Source: a virus
DNA length: 46,649 nt
IMG/VR virus record: IMGVR_UViG_3300042988_001300
Location: 1-46,649 of that record
Direction: 5' to 3' (one strand)
This document shows positions 13,801 to 20,289 of the stretch, piece after piece. Position 1 is the stretch's first letter, and every line of letters begins with the position of its first letter. Below the pieces are notes generated by a model. The model saw nothing but the letters and a program-made list of their open reading frames with translations. It did not search any database and had not been told where the DNA came from. Position numbers and translations under genes: made by a program.

Positions 13801-14165
13801 GCACAGACGAAGGACCAGAAGACGAGGTAGAAATGAATGATGAGCAGCTAGGTATGCTTGAGCAGATGCTACGAGCCCATGCCGCGGACCACTTCGAGAA
13901 AGCCAGATTGGTGCGAGGGGGCGTGCCCGCTTATTTCCAGGCGCTGATACAGGACGTTACCTCCGACTTCAAGAACCAGAAGATGCTGTCTCGCAGTATA
14001 TATGACTTCAGCGTGGACAGGTATATTTTCTATAGAAGGCACAGGGAGATGGACGCACAGCAGGCCGTTACCGAAGCATACATAGATACCTTCGAGTACC
14101 TCATCCAGCTTAAGAACGAGTTCCCAATGATTCGGCCGCCGATGAAGGATGACTGGAGACACTAA
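13797..14165 (+). CDS. Hypothetical protein downstream of DNA polymerase, 122 aa
   Basis: The ATG overlaps the polymerase stop. An acidic N-terminus (DEGPEDEVEMNDEQ) leads into a helical protein with conserved-looking segments such as IYDFSVDRYIFYRRHREM and AYIDTFEYLIQLKNEF. It is the last gene before the next promoter. It may be a polymerase accessory by position only. No family recognised. Confidence 0.6.
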   Translation: MSTDEGPEDEVEMNDEQLGMLEQMLRAHAADHFEKARLVRGGVPAYFQALIQDVTSDFKNQKMLSRSIYDFSVDRYIFYRRHREMDAQQAVTEAYIDTFEYLIQLKNEFPMIRPPMKDDWRH

Positions 14166-14174
14166 TTCAAAAGA

Positions 14175-14183
14175 TTTAAATAC
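14175..14183 (+). promoter_or_regulatory. TATA box of the small-gene run
   Basis: TTTAAATAC, centred about 27 bases before the ATG at 14206. A second TATA-like TATATAAG at 14196-14203 is too close to serve the same start. Confidence 0.7.
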
Positions 14184-14205
14184 ATGAGATGCCTGTATAT
14201 AAGGT

Positions 14206-14568
14206 ATGAACTCGCACTCCTTTAGTCATATTGGAGAGGTAGCCATCGCCCCTAGAACAGAAGAAAACGATGGAAGACAAGGGTGTTACTTCCCGACTGC
14301 AACAACCGGTGAAAGGCCGTCATACTCACAACAACCCGACCCCGAAGACCGAATGACAGCAGGCGGTGGCGGTGCTGTCCGAAGTGGCTCCGACTTCGGT
14401 GAGAAAATCGGGCAATCACACTCGTTTGTTGAAAAACAAGGTAACTTGCAGTCTACAACCACGAGCGTTGGCTACTACGACAGTGTAGCACCTATTCACC
14501 AATATCAAGAACCCTGTGCTATCGAGGGGAGTATAAATCGGGCGCACGAAAGTGCAGAGGTGCTGTAA
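14206..14568 (+). CDS. Low-complexity hypothetical protein, 120 aa (structured RNA is an alternative)
   Basis: The frame starts at the predicted leaderless position and is open for 120 codons. The protein is almost without hydrophobic stretches, rich in Gly, Ser, Gln, Glu and His, with a GGGG run, and would be disordered. The DNA of the same stretch can form several hairpins: CCGAAGT/ACTTCGG around seven bases at 14379-14399, TTGTT/AACAA, and a GCAC-GAAA-GTGC tetraloop hairpin near the end. The locus could therefore act as RNA, or both. Its last bases overlap the next ATG. Confidence 0.5.
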   Translation: MNSHSFSHIGEVAIAPRTEENDGRQGCYFPTATTGERPSYSQQPDPEDRMTAGGGGAVRSGSDFGEKIGQSHSFVEKQGNLQSTTTSVGYYDSVAPIHQYQEPCAIEGSINRAHESAEVL

Positions 14569-14705
14569 TGCCTATTGTAAATATATTAGTTCCTGATTGT
14601 CCTTATGACCGTCATTTGTGGGACTGGATAAGCCAAACCAACCACTCTGAAGGCAGGAAGTGTCATCGTTGCGGCATGACTGTAAAAGTAGAGGTACGCT
14701 CGTGA
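14568..14705 (+). CDS. Small zinc-binding protein, 45 aa
   Basis: The ATG overlaps the previous stop by one base (TAATG), behind AGAGGTGC. CPYDRHLW and CHRCG provide possible metal ligands. It ends KVEVRS, and its last codons are part of a 16-base junction (14690-14705) that recurs at the next two gene boundaries. The next gene begins at the overlapping GTG. No family recognised. Confidence 0.6.
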   Translation: MPIVNILVPDCPYDRHLWDWISQTNHSEGRKCHRCGMTVKVEVRS

Positions 14706-14824
14706 AACCTATTAGATGTTATTTAGGACTACACACCGAAATATGGCTTGATGAAAATACGCCAACAGGACACCCGGCATTCAGAGCTTGCTGTGGAACA
14801 TGGGAGAAAGAGGTGCGCTCGTGA
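14702..14824 (+). CDS. Small cysteine-containing protein, 40 aa, GTG start
   Basis: The GTG start overlaps the previous stop (GTGA) and is preceded by AGAGGTAC as ribosome site. Contains CYLGLHTE and ACCGTWEKE, with three Cys and two His. It ends KEVRS like the gene before it, through the second copy of the junction sequence. No family recognised. Confidence 0.55.
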   Translation: MKPIRCYLGLHTEIWLDENTPTGHPAFRACCGTWEKEVRS

Positions 14825-14955
14825 CTACATTTTATGTTAATAGAAAAGCTTTGCAACTTGCTCTTGATATGAAGGAAGAAGGTAGAACACAGCCAATTGT
14901 TATAACGACTTATCCTTTATACAGCGACGACACAGAAATAGAGGTGTGCTCGTGA
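14821..14955 (+). CDS. Small hypothetical protein, 44 aa, GTG start
   Basis: The GTG overlaps the previous stop behind AGAGGTGC. The peptide looks like a strand-helix-strand unit (TTFYVNRKALQLALDMKEEG, then PIVITTYPLY). It ends IEVCS through the third copy of the junction. No family recognised. Confidence 0.55.
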   Translation: MTTFYVNRKALQLALDMKEEGRTQPIVITTYPLYSDDTEIEVCS

Positions 14956-15290
14956 AGCCTTTGAGTGATACACACCCGACACTATGGGAAGATAGTATTA
15001 ATAATGAAGAGCGTAAACAGTTTAAAGATGCTCTTGATGGTAAGGGTTATTTCTTTTGTGCTACTGAACGTCAAGTTCGAAATTTTACTGTTGATGTTAA
15101 GGAGCACGAGCGCATCGTTGCCGATATTAAGTCAAAAGCTTATCACGAAGGTTATGTACATTCTTTGCGTCGTGTAAAAGAAGCAATAGAAAAGCTTCAG
15201 TACGACGCTGGAGAGTGTGAGACTTCGATGGCCGTGACCGTTAGCGCTTTGTTTAAGGAGCTTGGTCTTGATGAGGTGAAGGAAGAATGA
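14952..15290 (+). CDS. Hypothetical helical protein, 112 aa, GTG start
   Basis: The GTG at 14952 is chosen by analogy with its neighbours: GTGA overlap and AGAGGTGT upstream. An upstream in-frame GTG at 14946 is less likely. The protein is charged and helical, with a segment VKEHERIVADIKSKAYHEGY and a C-terminal helix ending ELGLDEVKEE. Codon choice is more T-rich at third positions than in the polymerase block, as in the other genes of this run. Function unknown. Confidence 0.6.
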   Translation: MKPLSDTHPTLWEDSINNEERKQFKDALDGKGYFFCATERQVRNFTVDVKEHERIVADIKSKAYHEGYVHSLRRVKEAIEKLQYDAGECETSMAVTVSALFKELGLDEVKEE

Positions 15291-15400
15291 TTAAACCCCA
15301 AACCAAAGCACTTTGGGCTAACAATCAACACATCGCTGTTACTCGTGGTTGGTTTGGCTTTAACGCGAAAGTATATGTTAATGGAGAGAGAGTAGTATGA
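15287..15400 (+). CDS. Small hypothetical protein, 37 aa
   Basis: ATGA overlaps on both sides (15287-15290 and 15397-15400). Trp/Phe/Gly-rich peptide with GWFGFNAKVYVNGE, which looks like a short beta meander. GGAGAGAGTAGT upstream of the next ATG serves as its ribosome site. Confidence 0.5.
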   Translation: MIKPQTKALWANNQHIAVTRGWFGFNAKVYVNGERVV

Positions 15401-15633
15401 ACCGACCACCTCTAGTAGACGAAGTTATAATCGACACAGAGTGGTGTAATCTCAATGGTTACGCTGATGGTTGGAGACTTGAACTCGATAACATGCAAGA
15501 GGCTCTCACTTGCGAGTGGCTTATAGAAAAGGGCTTTATGCCAGACCCGACAGAATACGGAGGCTATGAGTATTGGGATACTGGAATGCACTGGTATGAA
15601 TTGTTATGGCTTAAAGAGGATAAGACGAAATGA
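15397..15633 (+). CDS. Hypothetical acidic protein, 78 aa
   Basis: Acidic and aromatic protein with many Trp and Tyr (ADGWRLELDN, EYWDTGMHWYELLWL). It ends KEDKTK; the last 19 bases are nearly copied at the end of the next gene. Aromatic, acidic small proteins are seen among phage inhibitors that mimic DNA, but that is only a compositional remark. Confidence 0.55.
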   Translation: MNRPPLVDEVIIDTEWCNLNGYADGWRLELDNMQEALTCEWLIEKGFMPDPTEYGGYEYWDTGMHWYELLWLKEDKTK

Positions 15634-15743
15634 GTAAGCACAAGCCGCTGTGCGCTAACCAGGGCGGAATACTCGGCTTCGTAATTCTTCATAACGGTAG
15701 GTGCGAGTCTTGTGGAGAGCAAATAGAGGATAAGACAAAGTGA
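15615..15743 (+). repeat. Twofold gene-junction repeat
   Basis: AGAGGATAAGACGAAATGA (15615-15633) and AGAGGATAAGACAAAGTGA (15725-15743) are at the ends of consecutive genes. They encode the same C-terminal EDKTK and overlap the next start codon. Confidence 0.7.
15630..15743 (+). CDS. Small zinc-ribbon-like protein, 37 aa
   Basis: The ATG overlaps the previous stop. CANQGG and CESCGE give three cysteines of a possible half zinc ribbon. It ends IEDKTK through the second copy of the junction repeat (15725-15743) and overlaps the next gene's GTG. No family recognised. Confidence 0.5.
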   Translation: MSKHKPLCANQGGILGFVILHNGRCESCGEQIEDKTK

Positions 15744-15937
15744 CAGACGACGCCCAAGGGGCGTTATTCATACTTCTCGCAGAGCAAATACGGGAACGAG
15801 TGGAGGCGCCGATAGACCAAAAGGCGCTTCTCGATATTTTACAGCAACTGGCGGAGCACAGCAACAATGATAAAATTCTTAATAAAATGGTACCAAAGCG
15901 CTTTCAAGAATGGAAAGGATATCCAGGAAGGACTTAA
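15740..15937 (+). CDS. Hypothetical protein, 65 aa, GTG start
   Basis: The GTG overlaps the previous stop (GTGA). A helical segment (ALFILLAEQIRERVEAPIDQ) and a second helix are followed by a basic tail. It overlaps the next gene by 71 bases in another frame, which is long for this genome, so either this stop or the next start may be misjudged. Confidence 0.45.
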   Translation: MTDDAQGALFILLAEQIRERVEAPIDQKALLDILQQLAEHSNNDKILNKMVPKRFQEWKGYPGRT

Positions 15938-16736
15938 GGCCGCAGAGAAACAGCCGGGTCTAGTAGATAAGAAGGCCGGGATGACTGCCTACTCCCAGGC
16001 CCCTGACGAAACAAACAAGGAAATAATGCGACGCATGAAGTCGGTACACATAAATCTAAAGTACCGACTGATATATCCGGCATCGTGGATACTCAAGAAA
16101 TTCACTAAAAAGCATTACAAGGGAATACCTAACACGGCTCACAACAGGAACTTGATGGTTTTTGACCGAGCGTTTGAGAAAGCCATTGTCGAGTGGAACA
16201 CTAAGTCACTTGCTCACGCATACAACTACCCGATTACACAGAGCAAGAAGACATGGCTTAAGAACGCAGAGATTGGCTCAAGCGACCTGTTACGGACCGC
16301 CAAAGAGGCAGGACTCATGTTCGCCTTAACGGACACGGCGTACAGGAACTTCCTTGACATACTCATGTATGAGATTACCCTTGAGATGCAAAAAGAGCAC
16401 GCAAATGACCCGGCAGGACACCCCCAGCACCTGATTTACAACAGCAAAAACATTTCCCAGCCGGAATACTTCTTCCTGCATCAATGCTCGGTAACCAAGG
16501 ACCTTTCAATGTACCGCGAAGACGACAGAACATGCTGTGAGCGCCAGGCCATAATCGAGGCGGCAAAGGTACTCGCGGAAGGCAGAACAAAAGAAGTCAT
16601 CGAGAAGGCCGAGGAACTTAGAGCCGGCGGCATGAGGTTCGCAAACGCGGACGCTCTCATACAGACGTTAGAGCAGATGAAGGATGACCCAGACCTCGCC
16701 AAGGAGGTTGTCAGTGAAATCAAAAAGCAGGGATAG
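15867..16736 (+). CDS. Hypothetical protein, 289 aa
   Basis: Mostly helical and basic in its first half (IKWYQSAFKNGKD, SWILKKFTKKHYKG), with a middle region that reads like a folded domain (NRNLMVFDRAFEKAIVEW). Near residue 210 is HQCSVTKDLSMYREDDRTCC, a Cys/His cluster that could hold a metal. The last 40 residues are an acidic coiled coil. It is followed by a membrane protein read from an overlapping frame. No family recognised; a later start is possible because of the overlap with the previous gene. Confidence 0.6.
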   Translation: MIKFLIKWYQSAFKNGKDIQEGLKAAEKQPGLVDKKAGMTAYSQAPDETNKEIMRRMKSVHINLKYRLIYPASWILKKFTKKHYKGIPNTAHNRNLMVFDRAFEKAIVEWNTKSLAHAYNYPITQSKKTWLKNAEIGSSDLLRTAKEAGLMFALTDTAYRNFLDILMYEITLEMQKEHANDPAGHPQHLIYNSKNISQPEYFFLHQCSVTKDLSMYREDDRTCCERQAIIEAAKVLAEGRTKEVIEKAEELRAGGMRFANADALIQTLEQMKDDPDLAKEVVSEIKKQG

Positions 16737-17034
16737 GCACTGGTTTGATTTTATAGTACAGCTAGAGCTCTACTCAAGCTGGACTTTAGGGAGGGCCAAC
16801 CTGGCCATACAGGCCCTCCAATTCTTTTTACTGCTGTCCATAAAAACGGAGCCCTTGCTCGCGCTTGGCATAGTCGTCGCAGGAAGTGTTCTCGCTGTAG
16901 CGGTTGGCTGGTGGGGTGTTGAGAGACAGAAGCTTCTAGCCAGACAGAACAGTATAGTCAACAGGCACAACAGCGAGTTGATGACGCTACTTGAGCGCAG
17001 CAATAAGCGTAAGAAGAAGGAAAAAGATAAGTAA
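16714..17034 (+). CDS. Membrane protein with two transmembrane segments, 106 aa
   Basis: The GTG at 16714 is preferred because GGAGGTT lies about five bases upstream; the frame is also open further upstream. Two hydrophobic stretches (about residues 30-44, LQFFLLLS, and 48-68, LLALGIVVAGSVLAVAVGWW) are followed by a highly charged tail (RSNKRKKKEKDK). This is the shape of a holin or membrane-anchor protein. It is the last plus-strand gene and faces the minus-strand exit module. Confidence 0.6.
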   Translation: MKSKSRDRHWFDFIVQLELYSSWTLGRANLAIQALQFFLLLSIKTEPLLALGIVVAGSVLAVAVGWWGVERQKLLARQNSIVNRHNSELMTLLERSNKRKKKEKDK

Positions 17035-17042
17035 AAATTTTT
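17033..17042. terminator. Bidirectional A/T-tract terminator between convergent blocks
   Basis: AAAAATTTTT directly after the plus-strand stop and 22 bases from the end of the converging minus-strand gene. It gives a U-tract on both strands. Confidence 0.4.
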
Positions 17043-17064
17043 CTACTCTATTCATTCCGACGCC

Positions 17065-17688
17065 TTAGCGAAGGTAGATAGAGTCGACTTCGATGTCGTC
17101 GAACTTGCCTTCCTTGATAAGGACAAGGAAGTCCGCGGCATACTTGATGTCATCTTGTTCAAAGAACGCAGTGACTTTGACTTCGGCGTCGCCATCCTCA
17201 AAGTCGCGGTCGAGAACTTCAATCTCGCCACGGTCATTTTGGACACGGATGCGCACAATGTCATCTTCGTCAAACTTGACAGAGCCAAGCTCTTCCTTGT
17301 GAAGAGTGTCAACTGCCTTAGCACGAACTGCTTCGGCTGCGATGGTCTTAGCGTCCATCTCAAAGACGAGGCGGTCCGCAATCTCTGCGATTTCGCTTTC
17401 CTTCAAGTCGTCGGTGACGAACTCAAGGTCGCCGTCTGCTGCGTAAATAGCCTCAAGGACATCGTCAAGCTTGCCGCTATCAACAGCAACCTCTCGAACC
17501 TCATAGACAGTCTGTACCGGGCCGGGAACTTCTTTCACGACCTCCTTCTCAACTGTCTTGATAACCTCGACGGGTACCTCGACAGTCTTCTCGACTGGGA
17601 AGAGGGCTGCGCCTGCTGCCATGCCGATACCAACCGCGACGAGGCCTGCAACCGTCGCCGTAAGTGCTTTCTTTGTTTTCTTTTCCAT
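17065..17688 (-). CDS. Membrane-anchored protein with Val/Glu/Pro repeat stalk
   Basis: The protein has 207 residues. A basic start (MEKKTKKA) precedes a hydrophobic anchor (residues 10-30, TATVAGLVAVGIGMAAGAALF), then a repetitive segment (TVEVPVEVIKTVEKEVVKEV) typical of stalks in surface or virion proteins. An acidic, alternating helix/strand domain follows. GAGGTAATT lies before the ATG. It is the last gene of the late block, downstream of the small membrane proteins. Host envelope interaction at exit, or a virion role, is possible. No specific family recognised. Confidence 0.65.
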   Translation of the reverse strand: MEKKTKKALTATVAGLVAVGIGMAAGAALFPVEKTVEVPVEVIKTVEKEVVKEVPGPVQTVYEVREVAVDSGKLDDVLEAIYAADGDLEFVTDDLKESEIAEIADRLVFEMDAKTIAAEAVRAKAVDTLHKEELGSVKFDEDDIVRIRVQNDRGEIEVLDRDFEDGDAEVKVTAFFEQDDIKYAADFLVLIKEGKFDDIEVDSIYLR

Positions 17689-17705
17689 ATTGAAATTACC
17701 TCATA

Positions 17706-17725
17706 GACAGCCACGAAGTGCTGTC
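17706..17725 (-). other. Hairpin between late genes
   Basis: GACAG-CAC-TTC-GTG-G-CTGTC on the minus strand: eight pairs with one bulge, following a U-rich stretch (17740-17750) after the upstream stop. It may end or process the message before the last late gene. Confidence 0.4.
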
Positions 17726-17748
17726 AGAATGTAAGAGTGAAGAAAAAT

Positions 17749-17907
17749 TTATCTGTGTTTTATATAGTTCTGAACCATCATGAGAAGGGGGATAGCTACG
17801 ACAAAGCGAGCATCATCCTGCCACATGACGAGCAGACCAGTAACGATTGCGTAGCCGAGGCCCCACAATCCTTTTTCAAACATCTTTTTGTAGTCGAATT
17901 TCGCCAT
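17749..17907 (-). CDS. Holin-like small membrane protein, 52 aa
   Basis: The basic N-terminus MAKFDYKKMFEKG is followed by one or two short hydrophobic segments (LWGLGYAIVTGLLVMW and FVVAIPLLMMVQNYI) with a DDAR turn between, then a basic end. Charge pattern and size resemble small phage holins. It has its own promoter (17917-17943) and a U-rich tract after its stop, and sits next to an XhlA-like protein and a peptidase. Holin activity is inferred from context. Confidence 0.55.
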   Translation of the reverse strand: MAKFDYKKMFEKGLWGLGYAIVTGLLVMWQDDARFVVAIPLLMMVQNYIKHR

Positions 17908-17916
17908 ACAGTATAA

Positions 17917-17943
17917 TTAGATGGGTGACCGTACCCTTTTAAA
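17917..17943 (-). promoter_or_regulatory. Promoter with TATA box and conserved start-site block, minus strand
   Basis: TTTAAAAG (17943 down to 17936) followed by GTCACCCATCTAA (17929 down to 17917), ten bases before the ATG at 17907. The same pair of elements with equal spacing is found at 8825-8852. Confidence 0.6.
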
Positions 17944-17944
17944 C

Positions 17945-18238
17945 TTAAAGGAAGAGTTTAAAAAGAACCTGAACGAGAATGGTAGCAAGAGAAGAACCGA
18001 GAACCGCAGCGCCCATAATCTTGGTCTTGAAGGTCTCAAGAACCACAAGTCGGTCAAGCAGCCCGCGCTCCTTTTCGTATAGACTCTCTTGGTGACGAGC
18101 CACCTTACCGTTGAGAGTCGCAAGATGCTGGCTTATGCCGTTAAGCGTCGCTGTCTGATGTTCTAAGATTTCTCTTTGAGCCTTCTGCTCAGACATCATA
18201 ATCTGTTGCATGTCTTTGATACTGTAGCCTTCTGCCAT
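17945..18238 (-). CDS. XhlA-like coiled-coil membrane protein
   Basis: The protein has 97 residues. An N-terminal coiled coil (about residues 5-70, with LNGISQHLATLNGKVARHQE) is followed by one C-terminal transmembrane helix (about 74-95, IMGAAVLGSSLATILVQVLF). This is the layout of the XhlA/haemolysin-like lysis proteins of phages, which sit beside a holin and a cell-wall enzyme. Here too the neighbours are a holin-like protein and a transglutaminase-like peptidase. Role in host exit is inferred. Confidence 0.65.
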   Translation of the reverse strand: MAEGYSIKDMQQIMMSEQKAQREILEHQTATLNGISQHLATLNGKVARHQESLYEKERGLLDRLVVLETFKTKIMGAAVLGSSLATILVQVLFKLFL

Positions 18239-18244
18239 AGTTAA

Positions 18245-18868
18245 TCAACGGCGAACATACGCCGAAGTAGAGTTAAAGCGGAACCATTCCTTTGTTCCGA
18301 AGAAGTAGTTTGGGTTCTCCCCGTACTTTACAACAAGAGAGTCGCTTGGCCAGTAGCACCAGTCGAGCACATAATGAACAGCATCCTCGCTTGATACATA
18401 AACAAGATAGCAATGACCGCCACCCTCTACGCTTCCACACGTGATGAATAGTTGGTCGTCGTGGAAGCCGTTCTTTTTCATGAGGGCGTACAAAAGAAGA
18501 CACCCGTCTTCACAGTCGCCCGTCCCGCGCTCCAGCGTTTCGTGAGGAAGTTGCCAGTACTCCGACATCTTCCAGGAGACTGAGTCAGTAGTATACTTGA
18601 CGTTCCTCTTCACCCAATTGAGGCACTTCTTTGCTTTCAGGTCGTCCGCCGGTCCTTCAAACACTGGAAGGTCAAGCTCCGCAGCTATTTCGCTACCGAG
18701 CCAGTCCTTAAGCCACCCCTGAACAGAAACACTCTTTCTGAAGTCACTGTTTACTATGTAGTAGTAAACTGTTTCAATACTTGTGAGCTGTCTCATGCCC
18801 GCCGCAACCTCAAGGAAGTTAACTCCCTTGAGCCGGCGAAGAGGAATGGATAGGGTGTTTGGGCGCAT
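18245..18868 (-). CDS. Transglutaminase-like cysteine peptidase, probable exit enzyme
   Basis: The protein has 207 residues from the ATG at 18868; a TTG four codons earlier is weaker. The catalytic triad of the transglutaminase fold is visible: Cys119 in RGTGDCEDGC, His152 in GGGHCYLVY and Asp169 in HYVLDWCYW. The N-terminal 80 residues could bind a wall polymer or the capsid. Among archaeal viruses the pseudomurein endoisopeptidases PeiW and PeiP use a Cys-His-Asp triad, so a wall or S-layer cleaving endolysin is plausible. A tail-associated peptidase is the alternative, as tail tip genes lie just upstream. Confidence 0.75.
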   Translation of the reverse strand: MRPNTLSIPLRRLKGVNFLEVAAGMRQLTSIETVYYYIVNSDFRKSVSVQGWLKDWLGSEIAAELDLPVFEGPADDLKAKKCLNWVKRNVKYTTDSVSWKMSEYWQLPHETLERGTGDCEDGCLLLYALMKKNGFHDDQLFITCGSVEGGGHCYLVYVSSEDAVHYVLDWCYWPSDSLVVKYGENPNYFFGTKEWFRFNSTSAYVRR

Positions 18869-18869
18869 A

Positions 18870-19088
18870 CTATACACCAAAAGACTTTATCAGTTCTATC
18901 TCTCGACGAAGGTTCTCGACTTCCCGCTTCAGTGTATCCATCTGACTGTCGTTTAGCGGTTCTTGAGGCGCAATCTCATCGCCGTTTGCGTGCGTCTTTA
19001 ACTCGTTACCACAAGTAAATCCGCGTTGAGGCTCCGAGCTACTCCCAAGAACTCTTTTACAGACTTCACAGGTTATATCAAATCTCAT
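18870..19088 (-). CDS. Zinc-ribbon and coiled-coil protein, 72 aa
   Basis: MRFDITCEVCKRVLG gives Cys-x2-Cys; a third Cys lies in FTCGNE with a nearby His. The second half is a clear heptad helix (DTLKREVENLRREIELIKSF). It lies between the glycine-rich tip protein and the peptidase. Possibly a small structural or chaperone protein for the tail tip. Confidence 0.55.
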   Translation of the reverse strand: MRFDITCEVCKRVLGSSSEPQRGFTCGNELKTHANGDEIAPQEPLNDSQMDTLKREVENLRREIELIKSFGV

Positions 19089-19090
19089 GT

Positions 19091-20245
19091 TTACCTCTCG
19101 TAGAATAGTGACAGTCCTATCAAACCAGCAGTTCCGTTAGCGGCTGCTGTTGCTGTTCCTGTACTGGTACCACCAGTACCGAAGGCCGTACCTGCTGCAA
19201 CGGACGTAGTATATTGAGTAGGTCCGACCTGGATGACTATGCCGCCACCCCCAGTTCCACCTCCTCCGCCACCAGCTCCGTTGGAGCCAGTACCGTTACC
19301 CCCGTTGCCACCGTTACCGCCACGAGCGTATAGGCTTATGGTAGCTCCGGAGTTTTCATAGTAGATAAGTACTATAGTGCCACCGGCACCTCCGCCACCG
19401 CCGCCAGAGCCACCAAAGCGAGTAGAACCGCCGACCGAGCTGGGCGTACCAGAAGCTCCGCCGTTTCCGCCGTTCCCTCCCCAGGCGCCGCCGCCTCCCC
19501 CGCCGCCTCCGCCAGCAGTCTGTCCTGCGCTACTTCCTACGTTACAGCCTTCTCCACCGCCGCCCCCACTCGCGCCGCGAGTCAGGCCATAGGCAGTAAA
19601 TAGCTGCATGATGGTAGAGAAAACAGTTGTAGCAGAATAAGACGTTCCACCAGTTCCTGCGGTACCGGGAGTTTCCGAGTTGAATCGTCCCCCGCCTCCG
19701 CTAACACCGTTTGTACTGGAAACCGTGGAGCCGTACCACTGGGCTACTGTGCCCGAGGTTCCGTCGTTTGCGTTAGCAACCTGCGCTGAACCTGTTCCGT
19801 TCGCACCGTTAGAGCCAGTAGTACCGTCTACGTTTATTGTACCGCTACCCGTAATTGTCTTGGCAACAATAAACACGAAACCTCCACTCGCGCCACCAGC
19901 CCCGCCGTCGACTCCGTTTGTGCCCGTTCCACCACTGCCACCGGTTGCTTTGGCGTCGCTCGTTATGTTCGCGGTACCGGTAAGCGTCAGTGTCCCAGCA
20001 ACCTTCACCACGGCCCCGCTTTGAAGGGTCAGGGTCACTCCAGTGTCTACGGTAAGGTTGTTGTACTCCTTAATCGAGCTCACGTTGGTCGGAGCGGAGA
20101 TAGTTACATCCCCGTCCCTACCAGAGCCGAACGTAAGAAAGCCGAAGTGCGCTTTTGATACTGTGTCATTAAGGTCAGGTCCGTATAGTATTTGTCCATC
20201 GGAAAAATCAGAAGCTCCGCCAAGTCCCGTAATGCGCAGTGTCAT
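19091..20245 (-). CDS. Glycine-rich tail tip / fibre protein
   Basis: The protein has 384 residues. Residues 1-90 form a beta-rich head (VTISAPTNVSSIKEYNNLTV, then VTLTLQSGAVVKVAGTLTLT). The next 270 residues are extremely Gly-rich with many GGSGG, GGGG and NGGNGG runs, the polyglycine-helix pattern of phage adhesins and of bacterial glycine-rich proteins. A short beta tail ends in SLFYER. It lies next to the LamG protein, so both probably form the host-contact apparatus. GAGGTTA lies before the ATG and a TATA-like TATTTAAAC near 20279-20287 may add a local promoter. Confidence 0.7.
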   Translation of the reverse strand: MTLRITGLGGASDFSDGQILYGPDLNDTVSKAHFGFLTFGSGRDGDVTISAPTNVSSIKEYNNLTVDTGVTLTLQSGAVVKVAGTLTLTGTANITSDAKATGGSGGTGTNGVDGGAGGASGGFVFIVAKTITGSGTINVDGTTGSNGANGTGSAQVANANDGTSGTVAQWYGSTVSSTNGVSGGGGRFNSETPGTAGTGGTSYSATTVFSTIMQLFTAYGLTRGASGGGGGEGCNVGSSAGQTAGGGGGGGGGAWGGNGGNGGASGTPSSVGGSTRFGGSGGGGGGAGGTIVLIYYENSGATISLYARGGNGGNGGNGTGSNGAGGGGGGTGGGGIVIQVGPTQYTTSVAAGTAFGTGGTSTGTATAAANGTAGLIGLSLFYER

Positions 20246-20289
20246 AATATTAACCTCTTATATATCGGTGTCTGTATGTTTAAATATCG

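Larger units (their letters stand above)
14690..14955 (+). repeat. Threefold gene-junction repeat
   Basis: AGAGGTACGCTCGTGA (14690-14705), AGAGGTGCGCTCGTGA (14809-14824) and AGAGGTGTGCTCGTGA (14940-14955) lie at three consecutive gene boundaries. Each encodes the last codons and stop of one gene and the ribosome site and GTG start of the next. A partial fourth copy, AGAGGTGCTGTAATG, is at 14556-14570. Confidence 0.75.

Noticed and set aside
17155-17706. A 183-codon plus-strand frame opposite the anchored stalk protein
   Set aside because: Antisense to a gene with a clear anchor and stalk repeat, and no upstream signal. Shadow.
19377-20024. Proline-rich plus-strand frames at 19377-19592 and 19680-20024
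   Set aside because: They are the complement of the polyglycine coding stretch, hence the poly-proline composition.
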